Source of the DNA: Paenibacillus whitsoniae
GTDB lineage: Bacteria > Bacillota > Bacilli > Paenibacillales > NBRC-103111
Direction: 5' to 3'
NCBI RefSeq assembly: GCF_003955665.1
Contig: NZ_RXHU01000033.1
Coordinates: forward strand, 1-64,000
DNA: 64,000 nucleotides
Position numbers and translations under genes: made by a program. The notes below the pieces were generated by a model. The model was not told where the DNA came from, did no database searches, and worked only from the letters and a program-made list of their open reading frames with translations. Shown piece by piece: positions 17,628 to 26,800 of the stretch (the first letter of the stretch is position 1; the number at the start of each line of letters is the position of its first letter).

Positions 17628-20600
17628 CTATAATGCGTTCACAACCACCTTGTGCTTCCCGCTGACGACAATGCCGTGCGGCAGGGAAGGCAGACGGTTC
17701 ACGTCTAATTCTGTGCGCTCGCCATCCTCGATTTTGTACACCGTCATGTACAGCTTCTCGACGTGACTGATCGTCCGAATCGTTTTCAGCAGCGCGTAAA
17801 AGACGGAAGGATGAATCTGCTGGCCGATCGCCCAGCCCTTCTGGTCAAAATTGCCTGTCAACGGGTCGAGAAACCGCGTCAACCTGTCCAGCGCCTGGAT
17901 TTCCGTCTGCACGACGGCATCCATCCCTTCTACCGCCACGACGGCGGAGACGGAGATTTCCATATACACCGGCTCGATCACTTGCAAGCGCTCCGGGAAT
18001 GCAACGAGACCTGAGGCGCGTTTCAATATAAAACGCTCCACCTGCTTTTTCAATTCCGGGAACGAAGCGCTGCCGAGTTGGCCTTCCTTTGGCAGCACGA
18101 CGAGCGTCATCGCACCAATCTCTTTTTCCATATAAGCGTTCATGTTCGGAATACACGTCACCTTGGCGATGTTTGGGTACGCCTCACGTGCCAGCCACTC
18201 GTAATCCCTGGCGGAAACCGCCCGATTCCGATGCTTGAGCAGCTCGGGTCCGCGCACAAGCGCCGCTTCCAGCTTCTCGGCCTGACAGCCGCCGGATGCC
18301 GGTTCCGGGTTGTACACTTCTCCGACAAAAGCGATCGAATCCTGCATCTGATTGATCTGCCGTGCACCGACATTGCCAATTTGACCGGCCGTGACCTGGT
18401 AGTTCACCTTCATCTGCTCCAACCCGCCCTTCGGCGGACGCATGCCATGCACACCGTCACCGACGCGAATGCGGCCAAACGTGCGGTCAATCACATAATG
18501 CCGGTCCCGATAACCGGATTCCGCCAAATCGCGAACTCCCGTCCAACGCACCCAGACATTCAGCAAATTGCCGTCCGTATCCCGGCGCACGTCGGTCAGC
18601 AGCGTTCCGGACTGCTCATACTCCGCGAGCTCCTCTTCCGTAACATAGTCAGTCTCGTCAACCCAGACTTCCTCCGATACGATGCCTGTCCGGCTTAATT
18701 GATATTCCGTTTCATCCAGGTCCTTCACTTCCGGAATTTCGCCCGTGATCGTCTCCTGCTGCAAAATCCGCACCGTATTCATATAGAACCCCTGAATCGT
18801 CGGAATATGAATGCGGCCTGTCAGATCCTCGTACAAATCATCCCGGTTTACCGCGCGAATCCAATACCCCGTTTGCCCGAAAAGCGACGCCTCCGCAAAA
18901 TCGGACGGCCCGACAAACTGCACCGTTCCGCTCTGCGTCAGGCCGTTCGTCTCGTCGATCACTTTCAGCGCCGTCCACTCCGCCAGAGCTCCCGGCAGCA
19001 GGCCGGCACGCAAATATTCCCACTCCAGCATCGGCACATCATGCTCAGAGAACCGCTGCTGCTTCACCGATACGAAAAGGGAAATCGGCCCTTTGATCGG
19101 TGGTGTATCGAACGAGAAGAGGAGCGCAGGGTGCCGACCTTCCAACGGCTGAAACGGCTCAAAACCGCCCATCAGCTGTCGGCTGTGCTTCGTCCGGTCC
19201 TCAAACACCGTGTTGTTGAACGCGAGGCAGCGCTCCGCTTCGTACAAGCGATCATCATACGCATACGTCAGCAGCACCTCGTCGATCCAAGGCGACAAGT
19301 ACAGCGCCTGCGGCTCGTATGCGTTCTCGATGTGCAAAATTCGCGCCCGAATCCAGCGATTCTCGTTGCCATTGACAGAGGTCGGCTGCAAATCGATCGG
19401 ACAGCGGAAACGGATTTCTTTTTGCACCTTGCTCTCCGTTGGGTAATAGAACAGCTTCTCCGCGTCTTTATGAACATCGAGTCTGACCCACGTCGTGCCG
19501 TTCCAATATTCCCAAGCGACTTGCAACACCGTCACGTGCTTCACCGGCTCTTTGTCGAACTTGGATTTCTTCATCACCAGTTTCCAGTCGATGTTGTCCT
19601 TCAATTCCGGCCCAAAACGGTTCTCAATCGCCTGCAACCCAAAGCTCAGCCGAATATCGCCGTCGGTCTTCGTAAACACTTCCTGGCTGCCAATATAGAA
19701 AGAACCATATAACGCGAACTGATCGCCAAACGGATAAAAGCCCGCAGGATCGGCGTCAATATCGTTATAGAACATTTGATCAGGCGCAATGCCGCCGGTT
19801 TCCAGCGTATCTGCGTAATCGGTTTTGAAAGCGATATGATCCATCGACAAGCGGCTCTCCGCAAGCGATTTTCGCTCCATGGAGTGTGGCGTCAAGCGGC
19901 ATTGTAGCCACCTTCCGGCAATGCCGTTCACGTCCGTCAGGGCAATCTCGGCCTGCACGTCTTTATGCAAAATGACCCGGTTACCCTGCACCTCCACACG
20001 GTCAAAAGGCTTCCAGCCCTCGGCCGTGGCGTACAACCACTCCGTGAGCAGCGGATCGGCAAGCTGAGCGGCTATGTCCTGCTCTTCAAAACGGCGCGTC
20101 GAATTGCGGAATTCAATCTCAATCTGTGCAGGATGCGTCACGGTGAACAGTCCGCTATGCTCCACAAACATCGCATGCGCTTGAAGATCCTCGCCTTCCT
20201 GCAGATTAAAGAGCTTCTTCGGCAGCGCAAGCCCCTGACGGCTTGCCGCCAAAAAGTCGTCGCCGATGCGCAAAATGCGATCCTGACGCGCACTGGTGAC
20301 ATAGACGCTCGTCATCATGGCCGGTGTCAGCAGGGCGCTGCGCGCCGTTTCGTACAAGATCATGGCATCTTCCAATGCAGCGCCAATCTGTGTGCCCGCC
20401 GAGATGAACACCGACTCCTTCGTCCCTTCGTTCAGCGCAAACGTGAGGTAACTGCTTGCGGGCCTTGCCGGCAGCAGCGTCACGTCGAACATGTTCAGGA
20501 ACGAGATCAGGTTTTTCGTCGGCACCTTGTTCAGCCGTTTGATATTGTCGTGGAACATATCCGCAAACATGAGAAACAAAGCCGTACCCGGATCCGGGTC

Positions 20601-20702
20601 TTCCGGCGTGAAGCGCCACTCCGGCGTATAGAAGGGCACCATGTCCTTCATTTGTGCGATCAGATCCGGAATGTCCCGGGCGTCAATTTTGGGAGGCAGC
20701 AC
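17628..20702 (-). CDS. eCIS baseplate wedge protein, gpJ/gp6-like (Pvc11 position)
   Basis: A 1024-aa baseplate protein. The start LPPKIDARDIPDLIAQMKDM and then FTPEDPDPGTALFLMFADMF match the large TIGR02243 baseplate assembly proteins; the C-terminal third contains IRVGDGVHGMRPPKGG and RAVSARDYEWLAREAYPNIA, the gpJ-type wedge core. It pairs with the next gene as the two wedge components. A GTG at 20702 is preferred over an ATG at 20726 because AAGGAGGTG sits 7 bases before the GTG, whereas the ATG has none at proper spacing. Confidence 0.9.
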   Translation of the reverse strand: MLPPKIDARDIPDLIAQMKDMVPFYTPEWRFTPEDPDPGTALFLMFADMFHDNIKRLNKVPTKNLISFLNMFDVTLLPARPASSYLTFALNEGTKESVFISAGTQIGAALEDAMILYETARSALLTPAMMTSVYVTSARQDRILRIGDDFLAASRQGLALPKKLFNLQEGEDLQAHAMFVEHSGLFTVTHPAQIEIEFRNSTRRFEEQDIAAQLADPLLTEWLYATAEGWKPFDRVEVQGNRVILHKDVQAEIALTDVNGIAGRWLQCRLTPHSMERKSLAESRLSMDHIAFKTDYADTLETGGIAPDQMFYNDIDADPAGFYPFGDQFALYGSFYIGSQEVFTKTDGDIRLSFGLQAIENRFGPELKDNIDWKLVMKKSKFDKEPVKHVTVLQVAWEYWNGTTWVRLDVHKDAEKLFYYPTESKVQKEIRFRCPIDLQPTSVNGNENRWIRARILHIENAYEPQALYLSPWIDEVLLTYAYDDRLYEAERCLAFNNTVFEDRTKHSRQLMGGFEPFQPLEGRHPALLFSFDTPPIKGPISLFVSVKQQRFSEHDVPMLEWEYLRAGLLPGALAEWTALKVIDETNGLTQSGTVQFVGPSDFAEASLFGQTGYWIRAVNRDDLYEDLTGRIHIPTIQGFYMNTVRILQQETITGEIPEVKDLDETEYQLSRTGIVSEEVWVDETDYVTEEELAEYEQSGTLLTDVRRDTDGNLLNVWVRWTGVRDLAESGYRDRHYVIDRTFGRIRVGDGVHGMRPPKGGLEQMKVNYQVTAGQIGNVGARQINQMQDSIAFVGEVYNPEPASGGCQAEKLEAALVRGPELLKHRNRAVSARDYEWLAREAYPNIAKVTCIPNMNAYMEKEIGAMTLVVLPKEGQLGSASFPELKKQVERFILKRASGLVAFPERLQVIEPVYMEISVSAVVAVEGMDAVVQTEIQALDRLTRFLDPLTGNFDQKGWAIGQQIHPSVFYALLKTIRTISHVEKLYMTVYKIEDGERTELDVNRLPSLPHGIVVSGKHKVVVNAL

Positions 20703-20752
20703 TGTTGCACCTCCTTTCTTGCACATGTCATCATCGATTCCGCAGCCTCTTT

Positions 20753-21154
20753 CTATTTGGAGCCTTCAAATAAGTAGAACGGATACACTTGGTTAAATAA
20801 GTTGTTCGTCGTACGCACCAAATAAGAAATATGGATTTTCAGCCTAGCCGGATCGTCTGCCTCCGGCACGCATCGTACCTCGACCTCTTCCACCCGAGGC
20901 TCCCAGTTGCGGATCGCTTCCTCAATGTTCGTCTTCAGCAGGTGCAGCGTAGTGTCGTCCGTCGTACCGAAAATAAACTCCTGCACGCCGCAGCCAAACG
21001 TCGGGCGCATTACGCGCTCCCCTTGCGTCGTGCCCAAAATCACGCGGATCGCTTCCGCGATGTCTTCCTCATACTCGGACATCCGGATTCGCCCTGTGGC
21101 AGGATCAACCTGAATCGGGAACTTCCAGCCCCGTCCCAAAAATGCCTCCGACAT
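20753..21154 (-). CDS. eCIS baseplate protein, gp25 family (Pvc9-like)
   Basis: A 133-aa gp25/GPW lysozyme-like wedge protein without catalytic function. The family core is plain: YEEDIAEAIRVILGTTQGER followed by VMRPTFGCGVQEFIFG. It nucleates sheath assembly on the baseplate. GGGGAG precedes the ATG. It follows the spike gene by 18 bases. In Afp/PVC clusters a PAAR tip gene usually comes next; here there is no room for one, and the wedge gene follows. Confidence 0.93.
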   Translation of the reverse strand: MSEAFLGRGWKFPIQVDPATGRIRMSEYEEDIAEAIRVILGTTQGERVMRPTFGCGVQEFIFGTTDDTTLHLLKTNIEEAIRNWEPRVEEVEVRCVPEADDPARLKIHISYLVRTTNNLFNQVYPFYLFEGSK

Positions 21155-21172
21155 CTCGTCACGCTCCCCGCC

Positions 21173-21898
21173 CTAGTTAATTTTGACTAAACTGCCTTTG
21201 ATGTTAATAATGCCGTCCGATTTCAGATCCAGCGAGGCGCCGGCTTTCAGCGCCATCGTGGCCGAGGCTTCGATGTTCACCTGCGTCGACTTGATCTTAA
21301 TTTCCTTCGAGCTTTCAATCGCGACGTCGCCTTTGGCGTTCATCGTGATTTTGGAGGTCGAGCTGACGATCGAGATTTCGTTTGCCGAGCCGCCCTTGAT
21401 CGTAATTTTGTTGTTGCCGCTGTCGTCGGCAATCGCGATGGAGCTGTCTTTATCTTTAAGCTCAATGACTTGGCCTTTTTTCGTCTTAATCGTGATGCTT
21501 TCGTCGCCGCTTTTGTCATTGAACGAAATTTCGTGGCCAGAGCGGGATTTAATCATCCGCAAATCGTTCTTATCCGCCGGGGCCGGCGGCTTATTCTTCG
21601 GGTTCCAGAGCGAACCGATGACAAATGGCATCCGCAGCTCGCCCAAATGGAAGGCAACGAGCACCTCGTCGTTCACCTCAGGGATGAACAGAGACCCCAT
21701 CTCTTTGCCGCCCATCAGCGTTGCTATGCGAACCCAGTCCGTCTCGGTGTCCGTCTCTTGCATCGGGAGCTTGAGCTTCACCCGCCCCAGCTTGTCAGGA
21801 TCGTTATTGTTCGTCACAATGCCGACCATGACGCCGTTCATCTTTTGGGAAGTAAAATCGGAAATACCGCCAATCGTAAAATCGGGTGTCTTGTGCAT
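21173..21898 (-). CDS. eCIS spike protein, gpV/gp5-like half (VgrG C-terminal part)
   Basis: A 241-aa spike protein. Residues 20-110 form the OB-fold (VMVGIVTNNNDPDKLGRVKL, MGSLFIPEVNDEVLVAFHLG, MPFVIGSLWNPKNKPP), and the remainder is a regular beta-helix of alternating Ile/Val residues such as NKITIKGGSANEISI and EIKIKSTQVNIEAS, ending GSLVKIN. This makes the membrane-piercing needle. Together with the next protein (upstream in transcription) it equals one VgrG/Pvc8 chain, so the spike is split in two. The ATG overlaps the stop of the gpD-like gene (TAATG). No PAAR cap gene was found. Confidence 0.92.
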   Translation of the reverse strand: MHKTPDFTIGGISDFTSQKMNGVMVGIVTNNNDPDKLGRVKLKLPMQETDTETDWVRIATLMGGKEMGSLFIPEVNDEVLVAFHLGELRMPFVIGSLWNPKNKPPAPADKNDLRMIKSRSGHEISFNDKSGDESITIKTKKGQVIELKDKDSSIAIADDSGNNKITIKGGSANEISIVSSTSKITMNAKGDVAIESSKEIKIKSTQVNIEASATMALKAGASLDLKSDGIINIKGSLVKIN

Positions 21899-22986
21899 TA
21901 GACCGCATTCCCCCCCAATTGAAACCGCGTGACATACCCTTCATCATCGTAAATGTGGGTAGCTCCGGTAATGTAATAGGGCTGGTCGAACGTTTTACCG
22001 ACGCCGCTCAGCTTGATGTAGCGCCCGGCGCGAATTTCGGGGATGCCGATGCATTCCCCCGTGCCGCTGATCAATCGCATGGCCCGACGATTCAGGATTG
22101 CGTTGGCGTAGCTTTTCGCTTCCTCCTGCGAAGTAACATTTGTGTACATATGTTCCACAAATTCACCTTTGGAGGCAAGCAAATCTTTCCCCGTCTTGCT
22201 ATTGCCGCCGAGCTTCGTGATGCTGGCCGATTTGCCCTCAATGACCTTGAGCTCTTTGTTATCCCAGGCGCGTACCACAACCTCGGTCAGCTGGTCGGCC
22301 AAATTCATATCAATGGACAGCGAATTGATCGTTTTCCCCATCTCCAGTGTCATGACAGCTGTAGTGGCGGTCAACGGCTTGCGAAAGTATAAATTTTTGC
22401 CGACGACGAAAAAATCGTAGTTTACCAGATTCGCGAGATTCTGGATAAAATGATAATCGTTGCTGTTGCTCTGCGCGAGCGCCGGGAATTCCGTCGTCGT
22501 GGCGTCCACATTCGTTTTGAGACCGTACGTTTTGGCGATTTCCTCAACAACGTCGCTGTATTTCTTTTTATTCCAGGAACGGGATTTCGTCCCTTTCATC
22601 ATCAAGTACGAGATGTCCATGCCCCGAACAATCAGGCCGAACTCCCCCTCCGGCGAAAACTCCGCCACAACCGAGGTAATATGTCCGGTGAATACCGCTG
22701 TAAATTTGTCGACATAACCTAGGCTAATATCGATTGCTTTGCCCAGCGTGAACGTGGAAATCCACTTGATCTCGTTGTTGGTAATGTCGTAAGCATTCAT
22801 AATCCGAAACGAAAAGGAATCCGCCGTCCCATCGATCGTCGTTTCCACGCGCAGCGAGTCGATGGCGATGTCATCCGAGATTTTGGAGCCGTCTACGGAG
22901 ATCAGATAGGCAGGCGCTTCAAAATCTTTATACTTTTTAGCTAAATCGTCGTACGTAAATGAGCTTGTTTCCAGATCCAGAGCCAT
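21898..22986 (-). CDS. eCIS hub protein, gpD/gp27-like half (VgrG N-terminal part)
   Basis: A 362-aa phage late control D family protein that forms the trimeric hub connecting tube and needle. Diagnostic segments include DSLRVETTIDGTADSFSFRI, SLGYVDKFTAVFTGHITSV, YSDVVEEIAKTYGLK and NSNDYHFIQNLANLVNYDFF. It is translationally coupled to the gpV-like gene by a one-base overlap and lies three bases after the LysM gene. Confidence 0.92.
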   Translation of the reverse strand: MALDLETSSFTYDDLAKKYKDFEAPAYLISVDGSKISDDIAIDSLRVETTIDGTADSFSFRIMNAYDITNNEIKWISTFTLGKAIDISLGYVDKFTAVFTGHITSVVAEFSPEGEFGLIVRGMDISYLMMKGTKSRSWNKKKYSDVVEEIAKTYGLKTNVDATTTEFPALAQSNSNDYHFIQNLANLVNYDFFVVGKNLYFRKPLTATTAVMTLEMGKTINSLSIDMNLADQLTEVVVRAWDNKELKVIEGKSASITKLGGNSKTGKDLLASKGEFVEHMYTNVTSQEEAKSYANAILNRRAMRLISGTGECIGIPEIRAGRYIKLSGVGKTFDQPYYITGATHIYDDEGYVTRFQLGGNAV

Positions 22987-22989
22987 CGG

Positions 22990-23616
22990 CTAGTCCAATC
23001 TCGGAACCGAAACACGGCGTCCCGTAACGACTTTCAGCGGATTATCGATCCCGTTGGCTTTGGCGATCTCCCGCCACAGGGTCGGGTCTTCATATTCATT
23101 CGCGGCAAGCGTCCAGAGCTGGTCGCCTTGATTCAGCATTTTCAGCTTGGTACGGTCCGCGGAATGGCGTGGAATTTGCTTCAGTTGATCCTTCTTGCTT
23201 AGCGTCGACTTGAACGTGACTTTCAGCTTCGCGCGCACCGGCACGCCGGTGTCCAGAAACATTGTGAAGTGTTGATTGACGCCGACGACAACGCCTTTAA
23301 AATCCAGCGATCCCCAGACAAACCGGCACAGTGGCGGCGCGTGGATCTCCTTCTCCACGTCGAGCAAACCGGAAATTTTTTGGGTCAGCTCGCGAACGTC
23401 CGTCCCTTGTTCATAGGTGTCAAAAAACAAATCCATCGTTAGCGTCGTGGTGCCCCCGCTTACAAATTGAGCGATCGGCATGGACAGCCCCGGCACGGTT
23501 TTCCAAGAATAGCTGTTGTTCGTGTCAATGGTGTATTCACCCGGATTAAACATCACTTTCACGTTCTCGGTTTTGCTTCCCTTGTGAACGATAATCATCG
23601 CTTTCTTGAGCGCCAT
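22990..23616 (-). CDS. eCIS LysM-containing adaptor (Pvc7/Afp7-like)
   Basis: A 208-aa protein that links the tube to the hub. Residues 1-140 form the CIS tube-adaptor domain (VMFNPGEYTIDTNNSYSWK, VSGGTTTLTMDLFFDTYEQG), and residues 158-208 form a LysM domain (LNQGDQLWTLAANEYEDPTL, WREIAKANGIDNP). In contractile systems the LysM domain acts as a structural joint rather than a cell-wall binder. AAAGGA precedes the ATG at 10 bases. A 241-base gap with palindromic repeats separates it from the 1776-aa gene upstream. Confidence 0.93.
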   Translation of the reverse strand: MALKKAMIIVHKGSKTENVKVMFNPGEYTIDTNNSYSWKTVPGLSMPIAQFVSGGTTTLTMDLFFDTYEQGTDVRELTQKISGLLDVEKEIHAPPLCRFVWGSLDFKGVVVGVNQHFTMFLDTGVPVRAKLKVTFKSTLSKKDQLKQIPRHSADRTKLKMLNQGDQLWTLAANEYEDPTLWREIAKANGIDNPLKVVTGRRVSVPRLD

Positions 23617-23857
23617 GGGACCGGTCCTTTCTAACGGGATTTTGGTGTTTCTGGAATAACTCGTATTAAAAGCTGCGAAAATGCAGGAATTTACTCGAAC
23701 CTTTCCTGATTCGCGCCATATGCCTGCGATTCAGCAGGAATTTGTGGCAATAACTTACTTTTGGGGCGGAATCAACCTTGAAACCTGCGTTTTCACAGGC
23801 ATTCTCGCCAAAACCGCATCTTTGTAGAAAACTCCTGCCGATTTGCAGGCATTTCAG
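23617..23857. repeat. GCAGGCATT palindromic repeats inside the eCIS operon
   Basis: Four partial copies of the CCTGC/GCAGG element seen at 7326-7493: GATGCAGGAATTT-like near 23680, CCTGC / GCAGG at 23723-23738, a degenerate copy near 23783-23803, and CCTGC / GCAGG at 23834-23849 ending GCAGGCATTTCA. No ORF is supported. The hairpins could slow transcription or stabilise mRNA ends between the 1776-aa gene and the LysM gene. Confidence 0.7.
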
Positions 23858-26800
23858 TCAAAAGCCCCGGCGCTGCCGTTCGAACCGCATCTTTTTCTCA
23901 ATTTCACGGAAAACCCGATCCGCGATCTTGGAAATATCGATCGGTGGCAGCTGCTTGATCAGTTCCTGCACCTGCTGTTCCGTCAACTCCGGCGGCGCTT
24001 GCGGGGCCTGCGGCTCCGACGGGTTCTCGGGCTCCGCACGCTTCGTGCTCAGCCAGTCCAAATCGAGCGGCGCCTCGGCCAGCGAACTGATTGGCGATTG
24101 TTTATGCTCCAGAATTGCGGCCAGCGATGCCGGCAGTTCAGCAGCGTTTGGCGGCTGTCCCATCCCCACGTTCGGGGATAACTGAATTTGCTCGACTGGC
24201 ACCGTGTGCATCAGTGCACTTGCAGATGCCGGCGTGATCGCCGTGCGCTTCGTCTGCAGCTGCATGTCCGCGGGTGCGGACGTCAGCAGCGGTGACGAGG
24301 TGGCAGCCCCGGACGCAGTCATGCTCTGTGATGCGGCAGCGCTGCTCGGCAGCGAAGGGCTCTGCGCCGTGATCATCGGCGCAGAGGACGTGATCGGTTC
24401 GGTGCCGGTGCTGGCGAGGCGGCGCGGCATCAATGCGGCGCTGCTCGTGAGTGCGCCTGACGTTGACGACTGAAGCAGCGCCGGGCCGGACGCGCTCATT
24501 CTCCGTGATGCAGAGGTGCTGCTCTGCGGCGGTGTGCTTTGTTGTGCCGTGATCAGCGGCACATTGGACGTGATCGACTCTGTGCCGGTGCTGGTAAGCC
24601 TGCGCTGCGTTATTGCGGCGCTGCTCATTGGCACGCTGGATGTTGATGCAGTGATCAGCGGCGTTGATGATTCTGAGACCGCGCTGCCTTGGCGGCGAGG
24701 GATCATTGCGGTGCGGCTCGTTAGCGCACCGGTTGATGCGCTGCTCAGCGGCGCTGTCGCCGCTGTTGGTTCCATCCCCGCGCTGTCTAGGCGACGCGAG
24801 ATAAGTCCGGCTCGGCTCGCGAGAACGCTAGCCGGTGATGCACTGCTCAGCGGCGCTGTCGCCGCTGTTGGTTCCATCCCCGCGCTGCCTACGCGGCGCG
24901 AGATGAGTCCGGCTCGGCTCGCCTGCGCGCTAGCCGGTGATGCACTGCTCAGCGGCACTGACGCCGCTGTTGGTTCCATCCCCGCGCTGCCTATGCGGCG
25001 CGAGATGAGTCCGGCGCTGCTCGCGAGCGCGCCGGGTGATGCTGCGGCACCGCTTCGCTCGGTGCCAGGGCCCGCTTGCCGCTGCACCTGCGGTGGCAGC
25101 GGCTGCATGCCCTCACTGGCGGCGCTCGGCGCGCCAGCCAACCGCCCGGCGGCGCGGCCGATGGCCGCCGCCTGCGTCAACCTGCCCGGCCCGAGCGCGG
25201 GCAGGCTGTGCGCCCCTGCGGCCTGGACAGCAGCCGCAGCACCGAACTCAGAGCGCTGCTGTGCAGCCGCGTTCAAGCCCCTCGGCTCGGCCAGTGTCAA
25301 GCGGGACGCTTGCCACCGGCTCTCCGAGCCGGACGTCCCCCGCAGCGGCGCGCGCTCGCGGTCGGCGGCGCTCCCACGCCGCTGCAAGTGCTCGGCTTGC
25401 GCCGTACGCCACATGCCTTGGCTGCGCTGCGCTGCGCCTTGCTCAGCCCCATGCGGCGCAAGGGGGCCAATCCCCTGAAACCGCACCGCGAGCTCTTCAC
25501 TCAGCGAGCTCAAGCTCCTTGCACTGCTGCGCAGCGCAGACTCGCTCGCCTGCACGTGCATCCGGTGCAGCAGACTCATCTGTTCAGCTCGTTGCGATGG
25601 GATTAGCGTCCCTTGTGCAACGTGCTTGGTACTCTCTTCCACTTGTCTCTGCAACCATGCAGGCCGGTTCTCTTCATCCTCCAACGGCTTGCTATCGGCA
25701 AACTGTAGTCGGACAGCCGAGCGTTCTATCGCTTCGGGTGAATCTATGTGATCCTGCTGCAATCCTGCATCCTCGATCATCTCCGAAGCCCGAGCAGGCA
25801 GAACAGAACCAGCCACCGTATTCCCTTGCCGATCTGTAGTCTCCGGCGCACTTCCTTCCGCCTGAGGTGCCGATCCAGCATCGGAAGTGCGCTCAACAAC
25901 CGTGCGATTGTCAGCTTCGGCGGACCGCAACACTTCCTGCACCTGCTCGAGCAACTCCGCAGATACAGCGTCTGATGCCGGAGCGCTTCTTCGCGCCTGT
26001 ACCATACTGACAGGTGCTGTATCCTGCTCTTGAATGCGCTCAGCCGCAGCATGTGCCTGCTCGCTCTCCTTCAGCGTTTGAATATCCGCTGCGCTTCGTC
26101 TTACGAAGCCTCCTTGCTCCACACGCCCGGCGCGCAACGTGAGCTGCGGTCTCGAGCCTAGAAGTGGGCTGCTTCCATCCGGACCGGCTTCCCTTCTGGC
26201 GAGAAGGCCTTCTCGCAGCTCCGGATGGGTGATGGAATCCCGCCTTGAGGAGATCCCTGAATCTTGCTTATCTGCAAAATCAGGCACTCCTGCCCGACTC
26301 GCATCAATTCTGCGCTGGATCGCTGTACGCTGCATTCGTACGCGCTCTACGTTCGTCAACTCGCCGTTTCTACGGACAAGCTCGAGCGATTGACGATACG
26401 AAGCGGAGGAAATGGGCGCCCTTGACGCTTCGTGTATCTCTGTACGGCTCGCTTGACTTGTCGCCCCTGGAGCCGAGCCATTCTTCACTTGCTCCGGATT
26501 GGAACGCGTTTCCGCAACCGCCGGCCTCTCGGCTAGTGCCTTCGACGGTTGCGACGCCATGCGCTCACTGCGCTGCATGACTCGCGCCGCCAGTTCGTCG
26601 GCCTGAAGCCCTGCCGTGTGGAGCTGCACAGTTGCCTCCAGCCGTTCCGCAGCCGAAGGCGATACCGCTATACCGGTTCGCTGTTCAACTGGCGTTGCCA
26701 CATCCGCCTGCCGAAGCTGGCGTTGTACATTGTCTACCATCCCCGGCTGTGGGGAAGGCGACTGGCCTTGCTTCCGGAACAGAAGCGAGCCACTTCGCGT

